Origin: Bacteroidaceae bacterium
GTDB taxonomy: Bacteria > Bacteroidota > Bacteroidia > Bacteroidales > Bacteroidaceae
Direction: 5' to 3'
Length of the DNA stretch: 64,000 nucleotides
Assembly (NCBI GenBank): GCA_017483605.1
Contig: JAFUWG010000022.1
Coordinates: forward strand, 17,647 to 81,646
The position numbers were made by a program, and so were the translations under genes. The notes below the pieces were generated by a model, which saw nothing but the letters and a program-made list of their open reading frames with translations, did no database searches and was not told where the DNA came from. Positions 33,330 to 43,777 of the stretch are shown one piece after another (the first letter of the stretch is position 1; each line of letters begins with the position of its first letter).

Positions 33330-33562
33330 CTTTTTGGAGTAGTGCGTGCCTTTGTTAGGTACATGACGTATCGTGTGGGATGATTTCGCCCTGTTGTGAG
33401 GGGTGTAAACAGGTAAAAAGTTGACGATACTTAAATTTAGCACGAAGCAAAGCGAGCAGCTTACCACAAAGCAACGGATTCCCCTTCGGGTGGAAGGGAA
33501 AAGGTAGGCTCTCAAACAGAATGACAATAATTAAATAATAATAATATAAAAAAATAAACAAA
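33330..33562 (+). promoter_or_regulatory. Structured 5' leader of the ribosomal superoperon
   Basis: About 230 untranslated bases. Visible pairings: GTATCGT (33368-33374) with ACGATAC (33424-33430), enclosing CCTGTT (33390-33395) with AACAGG (33408-33413); and a compact hairpin at 33479-33495, TTCCCC-TTCG-GG-T-GGAA, capped by a TTCG tetraloop. It could be a feedback site for a ribosomal protein; no known family is recognised. Confidence 0.55.
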
Positions 33563-33943
33563 ATGCCTACTATTCAACAATTGGTAAGAAAAGGCCGTAA
33601 GGTGTTGGTAGACAAGAGCAAGTCTCCTGCTTTGGATTCTTGCCCACAGCGTCGCGGTGTTTGCGTGCGTGTGTACACTACAACTCCTAAGAAGCCTAAT
33701 TCAGCGATGAGAAAGGTCGCTCGTGTTCGTTTGACAAACAAGAAGGAAGTAAACTCTTACATTCCAGGAGAAGGTCACAACCTTCAGGAGCACTCCATCG
33801 TGCTGGTGCGTGGTGGTCGTGTGAAGGATCTTCCAGGTGTACGTTATCACATCATTCGCGGTGCGCTTGATACCGCAGGTGTGGCAAGCCGTACACAGCG
33901 TCGTTCTAAGTACGGTGCAAAGCGTCCAAAGGCTAAGAAGTAA
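33563..33943 (+). CDS. rpsL: 30S ribosomal protein S12
   Basis: Decoding-centre protein of the small subunit, 126 residues. The conserved [17 protein letters not shown] and the [13 protein letters not shown] loop are intact, with the lysines at the positions where streptomycin resistance changes usually occur, so this is the sensitive-type sequence. The basic tail AKRPKAKK is normal. It opens the superoperon behind a leader of about 240 bases and is followed by a 156-base gap before rpsG, larger than most gaps in the operon. Confidence 0.98.
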   Translation: MPTIQQLVRKGRKVLVDKSKSPALDSCPQRRGVCVRVYTTTPKKPNSAMRKVARVRLTNKKEVNSYIPGEGHNLQEHSIVLVRGGRVKDLPGVRYHIIRGALDTAGVASRTQRRSKYGAKRPKAKK

Positions 33944-34099
33944 TCCTTTTTCTTACAAAACAAAAAGAAACAACAGTTTTTTCACAACGTTTGGTTTGAC
34001 GGAAATGCTTGAAGGGTTGAGTAAATGCCCTTGAGTGGGCGTTGAAGACACACACAATATGCAGCCTCAGACTAAAGAAAGATTAAATCAAACAAAAAA

Positions 34100-34576
34100 A
34101 TGAGAAAAGCTAAACCAAAGAAGCGTGTGGTTCTTCCAGATCCAGTGTATGGTGATGTGAAGGTCACGAAGTTCGTTAACAACCTCATGTATGACGGCAA
34201 GAAGAGTGTGGCTTACACAATCTTCTACACGGCTTTGAAGAACGTAGAGAACAAGATGAAGAACGAGGAGAAGTCTCCACTGGAAATTTGGAAGACTGCT
34301 CTCGACAACATCACTCCTCAGGTGGAGGTGAAGAGCCGCCGTATTGGTGGTGCCACATTCCAGGTTCCAACAGAGATTCGTGCAGACCGCAAGGAGGCTA
34401 TCTCGATGAAGAATATGATTTCTTTCGCTCGTAAGCGTTCGGGCAAGAGCATGGCAGACAAACTTTCTGCTGAGATTATGGATGCCTTCAACCAGCAGGG
34501 TGGTGCGTTCAAGCGTAAGGAAGATATGCACCGCATGGCTGAGGCTAACCGTGCATTCGCACACTTCCGCTTCTAA
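34100..34576 (+). CDS. rpsG: 30S ribosomal protein S7
   Basis: Primary binder that starts assembly of the 30S head, 158 residues. Visible: [27 protein letters not shown] split as the N-terminal arm and the core motif [15 protein letters not shown]. In enterobacteria S7 represses the str operon; here the 156 bases between rpsL and rpsG hold a small hairpin, GCCC-TTGAGT-GGGC at 34027-34040, and could be a comparable site, though this is only suggestive. Normal length and no defects. Confidence 0.98.
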   Translation: MRKAKPKKRVVLPDPVYGDVKVTKFVNNLMYDGKKSVAYTIFYTALKNVENKMKNEEKSPLEIWKTALDNITPQVEVKSRRIGGATFQVPTEIRADRKEAISMKNMISFARKRSGKSMADKLSAEIMDAFNQQGGAFKRKEDMHRMAEANRAFAHFRF

Positions 34577-34622
34577 TAACAACTCATTAGTTTAACAAAA
34601 AGGTAAAAAGGAAAAAGAGAAT

Positions 34623-36740
34623 ATGGCAAAGCAAGATTTGCATCTTACGCGTAATATTGGTATCATGGCCCACATTGATGCTGGTAAGACTACCACATCG
34701 GAGCGTATCCTGTTCTACACAGGTAAGACTCATAAGATTGGCGAGGTTCATGATGGTGCCGCCACTATGGACTGGATGGCTCAGGAGCAGGAGCGTGGTA
34801 TTACTATCACTTCTGCTGCTACAACAGCATATTGGACTTGGAATGGTCAGAAGTACAAGTTCAATCTGATTGATACTCCGGGACACGTGGACTTCACGGC
34901 AGAGGTGGAGCGTTCACTCCGTGTACTTGACGGTGCTGTTGCAACATACTGTGCAGTGGGCGGTGTTGAGCCTCAGTCAGAAACGGTATGGCGCCAGGCT
35001 GATAAGTATAGCGTTCCGCGTATTGGTTACGTGAACAAAATGGACCGTTCGGGTGCTGACTTCTTTGAGGTGGTTCGCCAGATGAAGGAAGTGCTTGGCG
35101 CAAAGCCTGTCCCTGTTGTAATTCCAATTGGCTCGGAAGAAAACTTCAAAGGTGTGGTAGACCTCATTAAGATGAAGGCTATTCTGTGGCATGACGAGAC
35201 AATGGGTGCTGATTATGATGTTGAGGAAATTCCTGCAAATCTTCGCGATGAAGCAGAGGAATGGCGTGGTAAGATGCTGGAATCAGTGGCTGAATTTGAT
35301 GATGCTCTTATGGAGAAGTTCTTTGATGATCCTTCTACCATCACAGAGGAAGAGTGCATCCGTGCACTCCGTAAGGCTACCATTGCTCTTGAGTGTACGC
35401 CAATGCTCTGTGGTTCTTCTTTCAAGAACAAGGGTGTGCAGACGCTGCTTGATTATGTATGTGCTTTCCTCCCATCGCCACTGGATACTCCAAACATCGT
35501 GGGTACCAATCCTAACACGAAGGATGAGGAAGACCGCAAGCCATCAGAGGATGATAAGACTTCGGCTCTCGCATTTAAAATTGCGACAGATCCATATGTA
35601 GGTCGTCTCACCTTTATTCGTGTTTATTCTGGTAAGATTGAGGCTGGTTCTTATACATACAACTCTCGTTCAGGAAAGAAAGAGCGTGTGTCACGCCTCT
35701 TCCAGATGCACTCTAATCATCAAAATCCAGTAGAAGTAATTGGTGCAGGTGATATTGGTGCTGTAGTTGGTTTGAAGGATATCCGTACAGGTGATACACT
35801 TTGTGATGAGGATGCTCCAATCGTTCTTGAGTCAATGGACTTCCCAGACCCAGTTATCGGTATTGCGGTTGAGCCTAAGACTCAGAAAGACCTTGACAAA
35901 CTTTCTGTTGGTTTGCAGAAACTGGCGGAGGAAGACCCGACTTTCACAGTGAAGACGGATGAACAGTCTGGTCAGACAGTTATTTCTGGTATGGGTGAAC
36001 TTCACCTTGATATCATCATTGACCGTCTGAAGCGTGAATTCAAGGTTGAATGTAATCAAGGTAAGCCTCAGGTGAACTACAAAGAGGCTATCACTAAGAC
36101 TGTTAATCTCCGTGAGGTTTATAAGAAGCAGTCCGGTGGTCGCGGTAAGTTCGCTGACATCATTGTGAACGTTGGTCCTGTAGATGACGATTTCGAAGGT
36201 ACAGGTCTTCAGTTCGTGGATGAAGTTAAGGGCGGTAATGTTCCTAAGGAATTCATTCCTGCTGTACAGAAGGGCTTTGCTGAGTCAATGAAGAACGGTG
36301 TGTTGGGCGGTTTCCCAATGGATAGTCTCAAAGTGACATTGCTGGATGGTAGTTTCCACCCTGTGGACTCTGACCAGTTGTCATTTGAAATCGCAGCACG
36401 TCAGGCTTACAAGAATGCATGTGCTCAGGCCAAGCCTGTACTGATGGAGCCAATTATGAAACTTGAAGTAGTCACTCCAGAAGAGAACATGGGTGACGTA
36501 ATCGGCGACCTTAACAAGCGTCGTGGTCAGGTGGAAGGTATGGATAACGCTCGTTCTGGTGCTCGTGTTGTGAAGGCAACAGTTCCACTGGGTGAAATGT
36601 TCGGTTACGTAACCGCTCTCCGTACCATCACTTCTGGTCGTGCAACGTCTTCAATGCAGTATGACCATCATGCTCCTGTCTCAAGTTCTATTGCAAAGGC
36701 TGTACTGCAGGAGTGCAACGGTCGTGTAGACCTTGTGTAA
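34623..36740 (+). CDS. fusA: Elongation factor G
   Basis: Translocase GTPase, 705 residues. G1 [14 protein letters not shown]2 in [12 protein letters not shown]3 DTPGHVDF, G4 [10 protein letters not shown] are all present, followed by domains II-V ([19 protein letters not shown] near the end). Domain IV tip and fusidic-acid region look normal. It is the third gene of the superoperon; the 95-base gap to rpsJ contains a strong hairpin. Only one EF-G is in the window. Confidence 0.98.
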   Translation: MAKQDLHLTRNIGIMAHIDAGKTTTSERILFYTGKTHKIGEVHDGAATMDWMAQEQERGITITSAATTAYWTWNGQKYKFNLIDTPGHVDFTAEVERSLRVLDGAVATYCAVGGVEPQSETVWRQADKYSVPRIGYVNKMDRSGADFFEVVRQMKEVLGAKPVPVVIPIGSEENFKGVVDLIKMKAILWHDETMGADYDVEEIPANLRDEAEEWRGKMLESVAEFDDALMEKFFDDPSTITEEECIRALRKATIALECTPMLCGSSFKNKGVQTLLDYVCAFLPSPLDTPNIVGTNPNTKDEEDRKPSEDDKTSALAFKIATDPYVGRLTFIRVYSGKIEAGSYTYNSRSGKKERVSRLFQMHSNHQNPVEVIGAGDIGAVVGLKDIRTGDTLCDEDAPIVLESMDFPDPVIGIAVEPKTQKDLDKLSVGLQKLAEEDPTFTVKTDEQSGQTVISGMGELHLDIIIDRLKREFKVECNQGKPQVNYKEAITKTVNLREVYKKQSGGRGKFADIIVNVGPVDDDFEGTGLQFVDEVKGGNVPKEFIPAVQKGFAESMKNGVLGGFPMDSLKVTLLDGSFHPVDSDQLSFEIAARQAYKNACAQAKPVLMEPIMKLEVVTPEENMGDVIGDLNKRRGQVEGMDNARSGARVVKATVPLGEMFGYVTALRTITSGRATSSMQYDHHAPVSSSIAKAVLQECNGRVDLV

Positions 36741-36755
36741 ATGAATGAAAGGTTT

Positions 36756-36797
36756 GAGGGTGCAGGCAAGCAAACGACTCTTTGCCTGCATACCCTC
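36756..36797 (+). promoter_or_regulatory. Stable hairpin between fusA and rpsJ
   Basis: GAGGGT-GCAGGCAA (36756-36769) pairs with TTGCCTGC-AT-ACCCTC (36782-36797): 14 base pairs with a 2-base bulge and a 12-base loop. There is no T run after it, so it is more likely an RNA processing, attenuation or regulator-binding structure than a full terminator. Confidence 0.65.
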
Positions 36798-36835
36798 ATA
36801 CTGATATATAGTAAATTAATTAAATAATTAGTCAA

Positions 36836-37144
36836 ATGAGTCAACAAAAAATTCGTATTAAGCTTAAGTCTTATGACCACAATCTCGTTGACAAGTCAGC
36901 AGAGAAGATTGTGAAGGCTGTGAAGGCTACTGATGCGATTGTGAGTGGTCCTATTCCACTTCCAACCCACAAGCGTATCTTCACTGTAAACCGTTCTACA
37001 TTCGTGAACAAGAAGTCTCGTGAGCAGTTTGAACTCTGCACTTACAAGAGATTGATTGACATCTACAGTTCTACAACAAAGACGATAGATGCTCTCATGA
37101 AACTTGAACTTCCAAGCGGTGTTGAGGTTGAGATTAAAGTTTAA
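36836..37144 (+). CDS. rpsJ: 30S ribosomal protein S10
   Basis: Small-subunit head protein that also acts as NusE in transcription antitermination, 102 residues, normal length. The motif [17 protein letters not shown] with its Pro-rich loop and the [16 protein letters not shown] segment identify it. First gene of the S10 group, preceded by a strong hairpin that may set its level relative to fusA. Confidence 0.98.
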   Translation: MSQQKIRIKLKSYDHNLVDKSAEKIVKAVKATDAIVSGPIPLPTHKRIFTVNRSTFVNKKSREQFELCTYKRLIDIYSSTTKTIDALMKLELPSGVEVEIKV

Positions 37145-37174
37145 TATCAGAGAACAATTAAAAGTATTATTGAA

Positions 37175-37789
37175 ATGCCAGGATTATTAGGAAAAAAAAT
37201 CGGAATGACATCCGTTTTCAGTGCCGATGGTAAGAATCTTCCATGCACTGTTATCGAAGTAGGTCCTTGTGTTGTAACTCAGGTTAAGACTGTTGAAAAA
37301 GATGGCTATGCTGCTGTTCAGGTGGGCTTCCAAGACAAGAAAGAGAAGCATACCACAAAGCCGATGCAGGGTCATTTCAAGAAGTCTGGTACAACACCAA
37401 AGAGACACTTGGCCGAGTTCATTTATGACGAGGAACATAACCTCGGTGATGTAATCACAGTAGAACTTTTCAACGATGCTGCTTACGTTGATGTAACAGG
37501 TACATCTAAGGGTAAGGGTTTCCAAGGCGTTGTTAAGCGTCATGGTTTTGGTGGTGTAGGTCAGGCAACTCACGGCCAGGACGACCGTCTTCGCAAGCCA
37601 GGTTCAATCGGTGCTTGTGCCACTCCTTCTCGCGTGTTCAAGAATGTCCCAATGGCGGGTCAAATGGGTAATGCGCAGGTTACTACACACAACCTTCAGG
37701 TAATTAAGGTAGTTCCAGAGCACAACCTCCTTCTTTTGAAAGGTAGTGTTCCTGGTTGCAAAGGTTCAATCGTTATAATCAAGAAGTAA
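37175..37789 (+). CDS. rplC: 50S ribosomal protein L3
   Basis: Early-assembly protein of the large subunit that reaches the peptidyl transferase centre, 204 residues. [15 protein letters not shown] and the loop [12 protein letters not shown]...[16 protein letters not shown] are typical; the Gln that can be methylated by PrmB lies in this loop. The gene ends 3 bases before rplD, so translation is likely coupled. Confidence 0.98.
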   Translation: MPGLLGKKIGMTSVFSADGKNLPCTVIEVGPCVVTQVKTVEKDGYAAVQVGFQDKKEKHTTKPMQGHFKKSGTTPKRHLAEFIYDEEHNLGDVITVELFNDAAYVDVTGTSKGKGFQGVVKRHGFGGVGQATHGQDDRLRKPGSIGACATPSRVFKNVPMAGQMGNAQVTTHNLQVIKVVPEHNLLLLKGSVPGCKGSIVIIKK

Positions 37790-37792
37790 GCA

Positions 37793-38422
37793 ATGGAAGT
37801 TTCTGTATTAAATATCAAGGGTGAGGACACTGGTAAGAAGGTGGTTCTGAATGATGCTATCTTCGGAATCGAACCTAACGACCATTGTATCTATCTTGCC
37901 GTAAATCAGTATCTCGCCGCTCAGCGCCAGGGTACTCATAAGTCAAAGGAAAGAAGCGAAATAACAGGCTCTACTCGCAAACTCATTCGTCAGAAAGGTG
38001 GCGGCGGTGCTCGTCGCGGTGACATCAAGTCTCCAGTACTTCGTGGCGGTGGCCGTGTGTTCGGTCCACGTCCTCGTGACTATTGGTTTAAACTTAACAA
38101 GAAGGTGAAGGCTTTGGCTCGTAAGAGTGCTCTCTCTTATAAGGCTCAACAGAATGCAATCGTTGTCGTTGAAGACTTTGATTTTGAGGCTCCAAAGACA
38201 AAAGAAGGCATTGCTTTGTTAAATAATCTTAAAGTTGAGGGTAAGAAGACTCTGATTGTTTTGCCAGAAGTGAAAAAGAACGTAAATTTGTCAGTCCGTA
38301 ACATTCAGCGTGTTGAAGTTATGACAGCCAGTGCACTCAATACATATAAGGTAATGAATGCAAATGTGCTTGTTGTGACTGAAAATGCGCTAAAGTTGGT
38401 TGATGAAACTTTTAACAAGTAA
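37793..38422 (+). CDS. rplD: 50S ribosomal protein L4
   Basis: Lines the exit tunnel with L22, 209 residues. The tunnel loop is recognisable as [23 protein letters not shown] (in two halves around residues 55-80) with the KG-G-ARRG tip where macrolide-resistance changes occur; the wild-type residues are present. In enterobacteria L4 represses the S10 operon; whether the hairpin at 36756-36797 serves that purpose here is unknown. Confidence 0.98.
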   Translation: MEVSVLNIKGEDTGKKVVLNDAIFGIEPNDHCIYLAVNQYLAAQRQGTHKSKERSEITGSTRKLIRQKGGGGARRGDIKSPVLRGGGRVFGPRPRDYWFKLNKKVKALARKSALSYKAQQNAIVVVEDFDFEAPKTKEGIALLNNLKVEGKKTLIVLPEVKKNVNLSVRNIQRVEVMTASALNTYKVMNANVLVVTENALKLVDETFNK

Positions 38423-38434
38423 GGAGGTACAAAT

Positions 38435-38728
38435 ATGGCATATATCGTAAAACCATTGGTTACAGAGAAGATGACGGCTATTTCGGAGAAGCAGAACAAT
38501 AAGTTCGGCTTCATCGTACTTCCTACAGCCAATAAGATTGAGATTAAAAAAGAAGTTGAAGCAAAGTATAACGTAAATGTAGTTTCGGTAAACACTATGA
38601 ACTACGCTGGTAAGCGTAAGAGCCGTTACACAAAGGCGGGTGTTATTAAGGGGCGTACAAAGGCTTTCAAGAAGGCTATTGTGACCCTGAAAGAAGGCGA
38701 GACTATTGATTTCTATAGTAACATTTAA
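38435..38728 (+). CDS. rplW: 50S ribosomal protein L23
   Basis: Tunnel-exit protein that docks trigger factor and SRP, 97 residues. [15 protein letters not shown] at the N-terminus and [21 protein letters not shown] are diagnostic. AAGGAGG lies 14-20 bases before the start, one of the few Shine-Dalgarno-like sequences in this operon. Confidence 0.97.
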   Translation: MAYIVKPLVTEKMTAISEKQNNKFGFIVLPTANKIEIKKEVEAKYNVNVVSVNTMNYAGKRKSRYTKAGVIKGRTKAFKKAIVTLKEGETIDFYSNI

Positions 38729-38736
38729 TTAAACAC

Positions 38737-39561
38737 ATGGGTATTCGTAAATTTAGACCAGTAACACCTGGTCAGAGGCACAAAGCTATTGGTACGTTCG
38801 ATGATGTTACTACATCAGTACCAGAGAAAACTCTTGTTTTCGGAAAGCGCAGTACTGGCGGACGTAACAACTCCGGTCAGATTACTGTCCGTTACAGAGG
38901 TGGCGGTCACAAGCGCTTGATTCGTATCGTCGATTTCAAGAGAGACAAGGACGGAATTCCTGCAGTAGTAAAGACTATTGAGTACGATCCAAACCGCTCT
39001 GCGCGTATTGCTCTTGTCTTTTATGCTGACGGTGAAAAACGTTACATCGTTGCTCCTAACGGTTTGCAGGTAGGTGCGACTATCATGTCGGGTCCGGATG
39101 CAACTCCAGATCTCGGCAACACCCTTCCACTTGAGAACATCCCAGTTGGTACTGTGATTCACAATATCGAACTGCGTCCAGGCCAGGGTGCCAAGATGGT
39201 ACGTTCTGCAGGCAACTTCGCTCAGTTAACTTCACGTGAGGGACGCTTCTGTGTGATTAAGCTCCCTTCAGGCGAAATTCGTAAGGTGCTTTCTGTTTGT
39301 CGCGCAACTATTGGTAGCGTCAGCAATTCAGACCACGCACTTGAATCTTCTGGTAAGGCAGGTCGTAGCCGTTGGCTCGGTCGTCGTCCACATAACCGTG
39401 GTGTTGTCATGAACCCAATTGATCACCCTATGGGTGGTGGTGAAGGACGTCACACAGGTGGACACCCACGCTCACGCAATGGTCTGTATGCTAAGGGTCT
39501 TAAGACTCGTGCACCAAAGAAGCAGTCAAACAAGTACATTATCGAAAGACGTAACAAGTAA
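38737..39561 (+). CDS. rplB: 50S ribosomal protein L2
   Basis: Core 23S rRNA binder needed for subunit joining and peptidyl transfer, 274 residues. Signatures: [23 protein letters not shown] (in two parts) and the C-terminal [19 protein letters not shown] containing the conserved His of the active-centre region. Nine bases after rplW. Confidence 0.98.
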   Translation: MGIRKFRPVTPGQRHKAIGTFDDVTTSVPEKTLVFGKRSTGGRNNSGQITVRYRGGGHKRLIRIVDFKRDKDGIPAVVKTIEYDPNRSARIALVFYADGEKRYIVAPNGLQVGATIMSGPDATPDLGNTLPLENIPVGTVIHNIELRPGQGAKMVRSAGNFAQLTSREGRFCVIKLPSGEIRKVLSVCRATIGSVSNSDHALESSGKAGRSRWLGRRPHNRGVVMNPIDHPMGGGEGRHTGGHPRSRNGLYAKGLKTRAPKKQSNKYIIERRNK

Positions 39562-39576
39562 TAAAGTTAACTGAAT

Positions 39577-39846
39577 ATGAGTCGTTCATTAAAAAAAGGT
39601 CCATACATTAACGTAAAGCTCGAAAAGAAAGTTCTCGCCATGAACGAGAGCGGCAAGAAGAGCGTTATCAAGTCATGGGCTCGCGCTTCAATGATATCTC
39701 CTGATTTTGTAGGTCATACTATTGCAGTGCATAACGGTAATAAATTTATTCCTGTTTACATTACTGAAAATATGGTAGGTCACAAACTTGGTGAGTTTGC
39801 ACTTACTCGTACTTTCCGCGGTCACGCAGGTAACAAGAAGAAGTAA
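39577..39846 (+). CDS. rpsS: 30S ribosomal protein S19
   Basis: Forms the S13-S19 pair in the 30S head, 89 residues. [19 protein letters not shown] and [27 protein letters not shown] (split) are standard. Ends 42 bases before rplV. Confidence 0.98.
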   Translation: MSRSLKKGPYINVKLEKKVLAMNESGKKSVIKSWARASMISPDFVGHTIAVHNGNKFIPVYITENMVGHKLGEFALTRTFRGHAGNKKK

Positions 39847-39888
39847 TTGTAACACAGGCTTCAACCAAGTAAAAAAGACTTTTATATA

Positions 39889-40293
39889 ATGGGAGCAAGA
39901 AAAAGATTAATGGCCGATAAGATTAAGGAGGCCAAGAAGACTACTTACTTCGCCAGTCTGCGCAATATCCCTTCTTCGCCACGTAAGATGCGTTATGTTG
40001 CCGACCTTGTTCGCGGTATGGAAGTGAGCAAAGCTCTTGCAACGCTCAAGTTCAACAGTAAAGATGCTGCAAAAGACCTTGAAAAGTTGCTTCGTTCCGC
40101 TATCGCTAACTGGGAACAGAAGAATGACCGCAAGGCTGAAAATGGTGAACTCTATATCTCAAAGATTTTTGTTGACGAAGGTGCTACGCTCAAGCGAATG
40201 AGACCTGCACCTCAGGGACGTGGTTACAGAATCCGTAAGCGTTCTAACCATGTTACCATTTTCGTGGACGCTAAAACTAATGAAGAAAAGTAA
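39889..40293 (+). CDS. rplV: 50S ribosomal protein L22
   Basis: Binds all 23S domains and lines the tunnel, 134 residues. Core motif [21 protein letters not shown] and the beta-hairpin [23 protein letters not shown] with no deletion in the macrolide loop. The N-terminus has 8 extra residues (MGARKRLM) before MADKIKE; translation may begin at either Met, with the second at 39910. Confidence 0.96.
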   Translation: MGARKRLMADKIKEAKKTTYFASLRNIPSSPRKMRYVADLVRGMEVSKALATLKFNSKDAAKDLEKLLRSAIANWEQKNDRKAENGELYISKIFVDEGATLKRMRPAPQGRGYRIRKRSNHVTIFVDAKTNEEK

Positions 40294-40295
40294 TT

Positions 40296-41027
40296 ATGGG
40301 ACAAAAATGTAATCCAATAAGCAACCGCCTCGGTATTGTAAGAGGTTGGGATTCTAACTGGTTCGGCGGAAATGATTTTGGTGACAACCTCCTCGAGGAC
40401 AGCAAAATCCGCAAGTACCTTAATGCACGTCTCGCAAAGGCAAGCGTTTCAAAGATTGTTATCGAACGTACACTCAAACTTGTTACTATCACTATCTGTA
40501 CAGCACGTCCAGGTTTTATTATTGGCAAGGGTGGTGAACAGGTAGAGGCTCTGAAGAAGGAACTTAAGAAAGTGACAGACAAAGAAGTTCAGATAAACAT
40601 CTATGAGATTAAGCGTCCTGAGCTTGATGCTGTGATTGTTGCAAATAATATCGCTCGTCAGATTGAAGGAAAGATTGCTTATCGTCGTGCAATCAAGACC
40701 GCTATCGCTAATACAATGCGTTCTGGTGCAGAGGGTATTAAGGTTCAGATTTCTGGTCGTCTGAATGGTGCAGAAATGAGCCGTTCTGAAATGTATAAGG
40801 AAGGTCGTACCCCACTTCATACGCTCCGTGCAGATATTGACTACTGCCTTGCTGAGGCTCTCACAAAGGTTGGCCTCCTTGGTATCAAGGTTTGGATTTG
40901 CCGTGGTGAGAAGTTTGGCAAGCAGGATCTTACTCCAAACTTTGCTCAACAGAAGGAGTCTGGTCGTGGTGGCAACAATGGTGGCGGTCGTCGTTTCAGA
41001 AACAGAAAGTCTAATAACCGCAATTAA
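40296..41027 (+). CDS. rpsC: 30S ribosomal protein S3
   Basis: mRNA entry-channel protein, 243 residues. KH domain with [20 protein letters not shown] and the C-terminal domain with [26 protein letters not shown] (split). A Gly/Asn/Arg-rich tail ([12 protein letters not shown] then RNRKSNNRN) extends the C-terminus, as in many Bacteroidota. Starts 2 bases after the rplV stop. Confidence 0.97.
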   Translation: MGQKCNPISNRLGIVRGWDSNWFGGNDFGDNLLEDSKIRKYLNARLAKASVSKIVIERTLKLVTITICTARPGFIIGKGGEQVEALKKELKKVTDKEVQINIYEIKRPELDAVIVANNIARQIEGKIAYRRAIKTAIANTMRSGAEGIKVQISGRLNGAEMSRSEMYKEGRTPLHTLRADIDYCLAEALTKVGLLGIKVWICRGEKFGKQDLTPNFAQQKESGRGGNNGGGRRFRNRKSNNRN

Positions 41028-41095
41028 AAATCTGACTGCTTCCTGATGCGGAACAATGATGAAGCGATGGTAGCAGTATATAGAAGACATTAACT

Positions 41096-41527
41096 ATGTT
41101 ACAGCCAAAAAGACAAAAATATAGAAGACCGCAAAAAGGTCGCGGTCGTTGGAAGGGTGTCTCTCACAGAGGTACCGAACTTGCTTTCGGCAGTTTCGGC
41201 ATAAAGGCCCTTGAGACTAAGTGGATCACAGCTCGCCAGATTGAGGCTGCCCGTGTCGCTATTACACGTTATATGCAGCGTCAAGGTCAGGTATGGATTC
41301 GAATCTTCCCTGATAAACCAATCACGAAAAAGCCTGCAGACGTCCGAATGGGTAAAGGAAAGGGTGATCCATATCAGTATGTGTTCCCTGCAAAACCTGG
41401 CCGTATTCTTTTCGAGATTGAAGGTGTTTCATACGACATTGCAAAGGAGGCTCTCCGACTCGGTGCCCAGAAACTTCCTACTACTACAAAGTTTGTTGTA
41501 CGTCGTGATTACGATAAAAACGCTTAA
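41096..41527 (+). CDS. rplP: 50S ribosomal protein L16
   Basis: A-site-side protein of the large subunit, 143 residues. [16 protein letters not shown] and [24 protein letters not shown] (split) are standard. Arg in the KG-G loop is the site of a hydroxylase in some bacteria. It follows rpsC after 68 untranslated bases with no clear signal. Confidence 0.98.
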   Translation: MLQPKRQKYRRPQKGRGRWKGVSHRGTELAFGSFGIKALETKWITARQIEAARVAITRYMQRQGQVWIRIFPDKPITKKPADVRMGKGKGDPYQYVFPAKPGRILFEIEGVSYDIAKEALRLGAQKLPTTTKFVVRRDYDKNA

Positions 41528-41529
41528 TT

Positions 41530-41718
41530 ATGAAAATTTCAGAAATTAGAGAACTTACTACAGAAGAGCTCGCTGAGCGCATCGAGGTGGAGGTTGCCAA
41601 TTTGAATAATATGAAGTTCAACCATCATATTTCTCCACTTGCAGATAATTCTCAGATTAAGAAGTTGCGTCACGACATCGCACGTATGAAGGGCGAGCTT
41701 ACTCAGCGTAATAAATAA
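41530..41718 (+). CDS. rpmC: 50S ribosomal protein L29
   Basis: Small helical protein at the tunnel exit, 62 residues, normal size. REL-TEELAERIEVEVANLNNMKF and the KLRHDIARMKGELTQR helix define it. Two bases after rplP. Confidence 0.97.
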   Translation: MKISEIRELTTEELAERIEVEVANLNNMKFNHHISPLADNSQIKKLRHDIARMKGELTQRNK

Positions 41719-41730
41719 AGAATTGAGCTA

Positions 41731-41988
41731 ATGGAAGCTAGAAATTTAAGAAAACAAAGACAGGGTGTCGTGACTAGCGACAAGATGGATAAGACTATCG
41801 TTGTTGCTGCCAAGTTCAAGGAGAAGCACCCTATATATGGTAAGTTTGTCCAGAAGACAAAGAAATACCATGCTCATGACGAGCAGAACGATGCCCATAT
41901 CGGTGACACTGTTCTTATCATGGAAACTCGCCCTTTGAGCAAAACTAAGAGATGGAGATTAGTACAAATCGTTGAAAGAGCTAAGTAA
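41731..41988 (+). CDS. rpsQ: 30S ribosomal protein S17
   Basis: Binds 16S rRNA helix junctions early in assembly, 85 residues. [20 protein letters not shown] and [21 protein letters not shown] are the OB-fold signatures. Ends 2 bases before rplN. Confidence 0.97.
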   Translation: MEARNLRKQRQGVVTSDKMDKTIVVAAKFKEKHPIYGKFVQKTKKYHAHDEQNDAHIGDTVLIMETRPLSKTKRWRLVQIVERAK

Positions 41989-41990
41989 AT

Positions 41991-42356
41991 ATGATACAAG
42001 TAGAATCAAGATTACAGGTCGCTGACAACAGCGGTGCTCGCGAAGTTCTGTGTATTCGCGTTCTCGGCGGTACTAGACGTCGCTATGCAACAGTAGGTGA
42101 CGTTATTGTAGTGGCAGTTAAGAGTGCTATTCCTACCAGTGAGGTAAAGAAGGGTTCTGTATCAAAGGCTCTGATTGTTCGTACAAAGAAAGAAGTACGT
42201 CGTCCAGACGGCTCATACATCCGTTTTGATGATAATGCGTGTGTTCTGTTGAACAACGCAGGCGAAATGAGAGGTAGCCGTATCTTTGGCCCTGTTGCTC
42301 GTGAGCTCCGTGCTGCTAACATGAAGGTAGTTTCTTTGGCTACTGAAGTACTTTAA
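41991..42356 (+). CDS. rplN: 50S ribosomal protein L14
   Basis: Interface protein that contacts bridge B8 and the RsfS silencing factor, 121 residues. [19 protein letters not shown] and [19 protein letters not shown] (signature of L14) are intact. The length is standard. Confidence 0.98.
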   Translation: MIQVESRLQVADNSGAREVLCIRVLGGTRRRYATVGDVIVVAVKSAIPTSEVKKGSVSKALIVRTKKEVRRPDGSYIRFDDNACVLLNNAGEMRGSRIFGPVARELRAANMKVVSLATEVL

Positions 42357-42379
42357 CCATTAAAAGTAAACACACAGCA

Positions 42380-42697
42380 ATGAGTAAATTACATATTAAG
42401 AAAGGCGACATGGTTTACGTGAACGCTGGCGATGACAAAGGAAAGACTGGTAAAGTCACCAAGGTTCTCGTCGAGAAGAAGCGTGCCATTGTCGAGGGTG
42501 TTAACATCGTTAAGAAGAGCACAAAACCAAGTGCTGCACACCCACAGGGAGGTATTATTGAGCAGGAGGCTCCAATCCACATTTCAAACCTCAACGTTGT
42601 TGACCCAAAGACTGGTAAGCCAACTCGTATTGGCCGAAAGCTTGGTGAGAATGGAAAGTTAGTTCGTTACGCTAAAAAGTCAGGGGAGGAATTATAA
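42380..42697 (+). CDS. rplX: 50S ribosomal protein L24
   Basis: One of the first large-subunit assembly proteins, 105 residues, with a KOW motif: [19 protein letters not shown]. The stop TAA shares one base with the ATG of rplE (TAATG), so translation is coupled. Confidence 0.97.
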   Translation: MSKLHIKKGDMVYVNAGDDKGKTGKVTKVLVEKKRAIVEGVNIVKKSTKPSAAHPQGGIIEQEAPIHISNLNVVDPKTGKPTRIGRKLGENGKLVRYAKKSGEEL

Positions 42698-43251
42698 TGA
42701 GTACTACTGCACAACTTAAAACTGTATATGCTGAACAAATTGCTCCAGCACTTCAGAAGCAATTCAACTATTCTTCTCCAATGCAGATCCCTGTATTGAA
42801 GAAAATTGTGGTCAACCAAGGTCTTGGTATGGCAACTGCTGACAAGAAAGTGATCGAGGTTGCAATGAATGAGATTGCCCAGATTACAGGACAGAAGCCC
42901 GTTGCTACTAAGTCAAAGAAGGATATTTCTAATTTCCGTCTTCGTAAGCAGATGCCTATTGGTGTGATGGTTACTTTGCGTCGTGAGCGCATGTATGAGT
43001 TCCTTGAGAAACTTATTCGTGTCTCTCTCCCGCGTATCCGTGACTTTAAGGGTATTGAGTCTAAGTTTGATGGCCGTGGTAACTACACACTGGGTATCAC
43101 AGAACAGATTATTTTCCCTGAGATTAACATCGATCAGGTGGACAAAATTACTGGTATGAATATCACATTTGTTACATCTGCAAAGACTGATGAAGAGGGT
43201 TATGCACTCCTCAAGGCTTTCGGTCTTCCATTTAAGGACGCTAAAAAGTAA
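42697..43251 (+). CDS. rplE: 50S ribosomal protein L5
   Basis: 5S rRNA-binding central protuberance protein, 184 residues. [19 protein letters not shown] and [25 protein letters not shown] (split) mark it. The enterobacterial S8 repressor site lies at the rplE start; here no gap exists before rplE, and the unexplained gap is before rpsH instead. Confidence 0.98.
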   Translation: MSTTAQLKTVYAEQIAPALQKQFNYSSPMQIPVLKKIVVNQGLGMATADKKVIEVAMNEIAQITGQKPVATKSKKDISNFRLRKQMPIGVMVTLRRERMYEFLEKLIRVSLPRIRDFKGIESKFDGRGNYTLGITEQIIFPEINIDQVDKITGMNITFVTSAKTDEEGYALLKAFGLPFKDAKK

Positions 43252-43257
43252 ATAACA

Positions 43258-43560
43258 ATGGCAAAAGAATCAATGAAAGCACGCGAAGTAAAGCGTGCGA
43301 AGCTCGCAGCCAAGTATGCCGCCAAGCGTGCAGCTTTGAAGAAGATTATTGCTACTGCTGAAGACCCTGTTGAAGCATATGAGGCAGCTCGTGCCCTTCA
43401 GGCTATCCCAGCAAATGCAAACCCAATCCGTCTTCACAATCGCTGCAAAATCACAGGACGTCCAAGAGGTTACATGCGTCAGTTCGGTCTCTCTCGTATT
43501 CAGTTCCGTGAGATGGCATCTGCTGGCCTAATCCCAGGCGTAAAAAAGGCAAGTTGGTAA
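43258..43560 (+). CDS. rpsN: 30S ribosomal protein S14 (zinc-free type)
   Basis: Small-subunit head protein, 100 residues, the longer form without the CxxC zinc ribbon (only one Cys, in [20 protein letters not shown]). The C-terminal [11 protein letters not shown] is standard. Together with the Cys-poor L36 this suggests ribosomes with little zinc demand. It is followed by a 217-base gap. Confidence 0.97.
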   Translation: MAKESMKAREVKRAKLAAKYAAKRAALKKIIATAEDPVEAYEAARALQAIPANANPIRLHNRCKITGRPRGYMRQFGLSRIQFREMASAGLIPGVKKASW

Positions 43561-43777
43561 ATTGCGGATACCGGCTACCAAGTTCTTGGCAAATAAAAAT
43601 CTAATGGTTACCAGTTCGGGGGTAACCAGAAGATACTTTATTTTCGAGAGACGGTGGGGAAAAACAGTAATGATACTAAGTTTCTCTGCTGGTTAAAGCT
43701 AAGTAAAGACAGTTTTAATTTAATGTTAAATATTGTCGGGACTTTCCCAAACATCTCCCGATTAATTTAATTCTATT
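43561..43777 (+). promoter_or_regulatory. Structured 217-base gap before rpsH
   Basis: No ORF. It holds TGGTTACC (43605-43612) paired with GGTAACCA (43621-43628) around an 8-base loop, CCAAG-TT-CTTGG at 43578-43589, and TCGGGA (43736-43741) paired with TCCCGA (43756-43761) 17 bases before rpsH. Other gaps in the spc part are 0-37 bases, so this one is exceptional. TAAGTTTC at 43677 is a poor -7 match. Confidence 0.55.

Noticed and set aside
43677-43684. Internal promoter TAAGTTTC before rpsH
   Set aside because: The last base of the -7 box is wrong and no -33 element is present at 19-21 bases.
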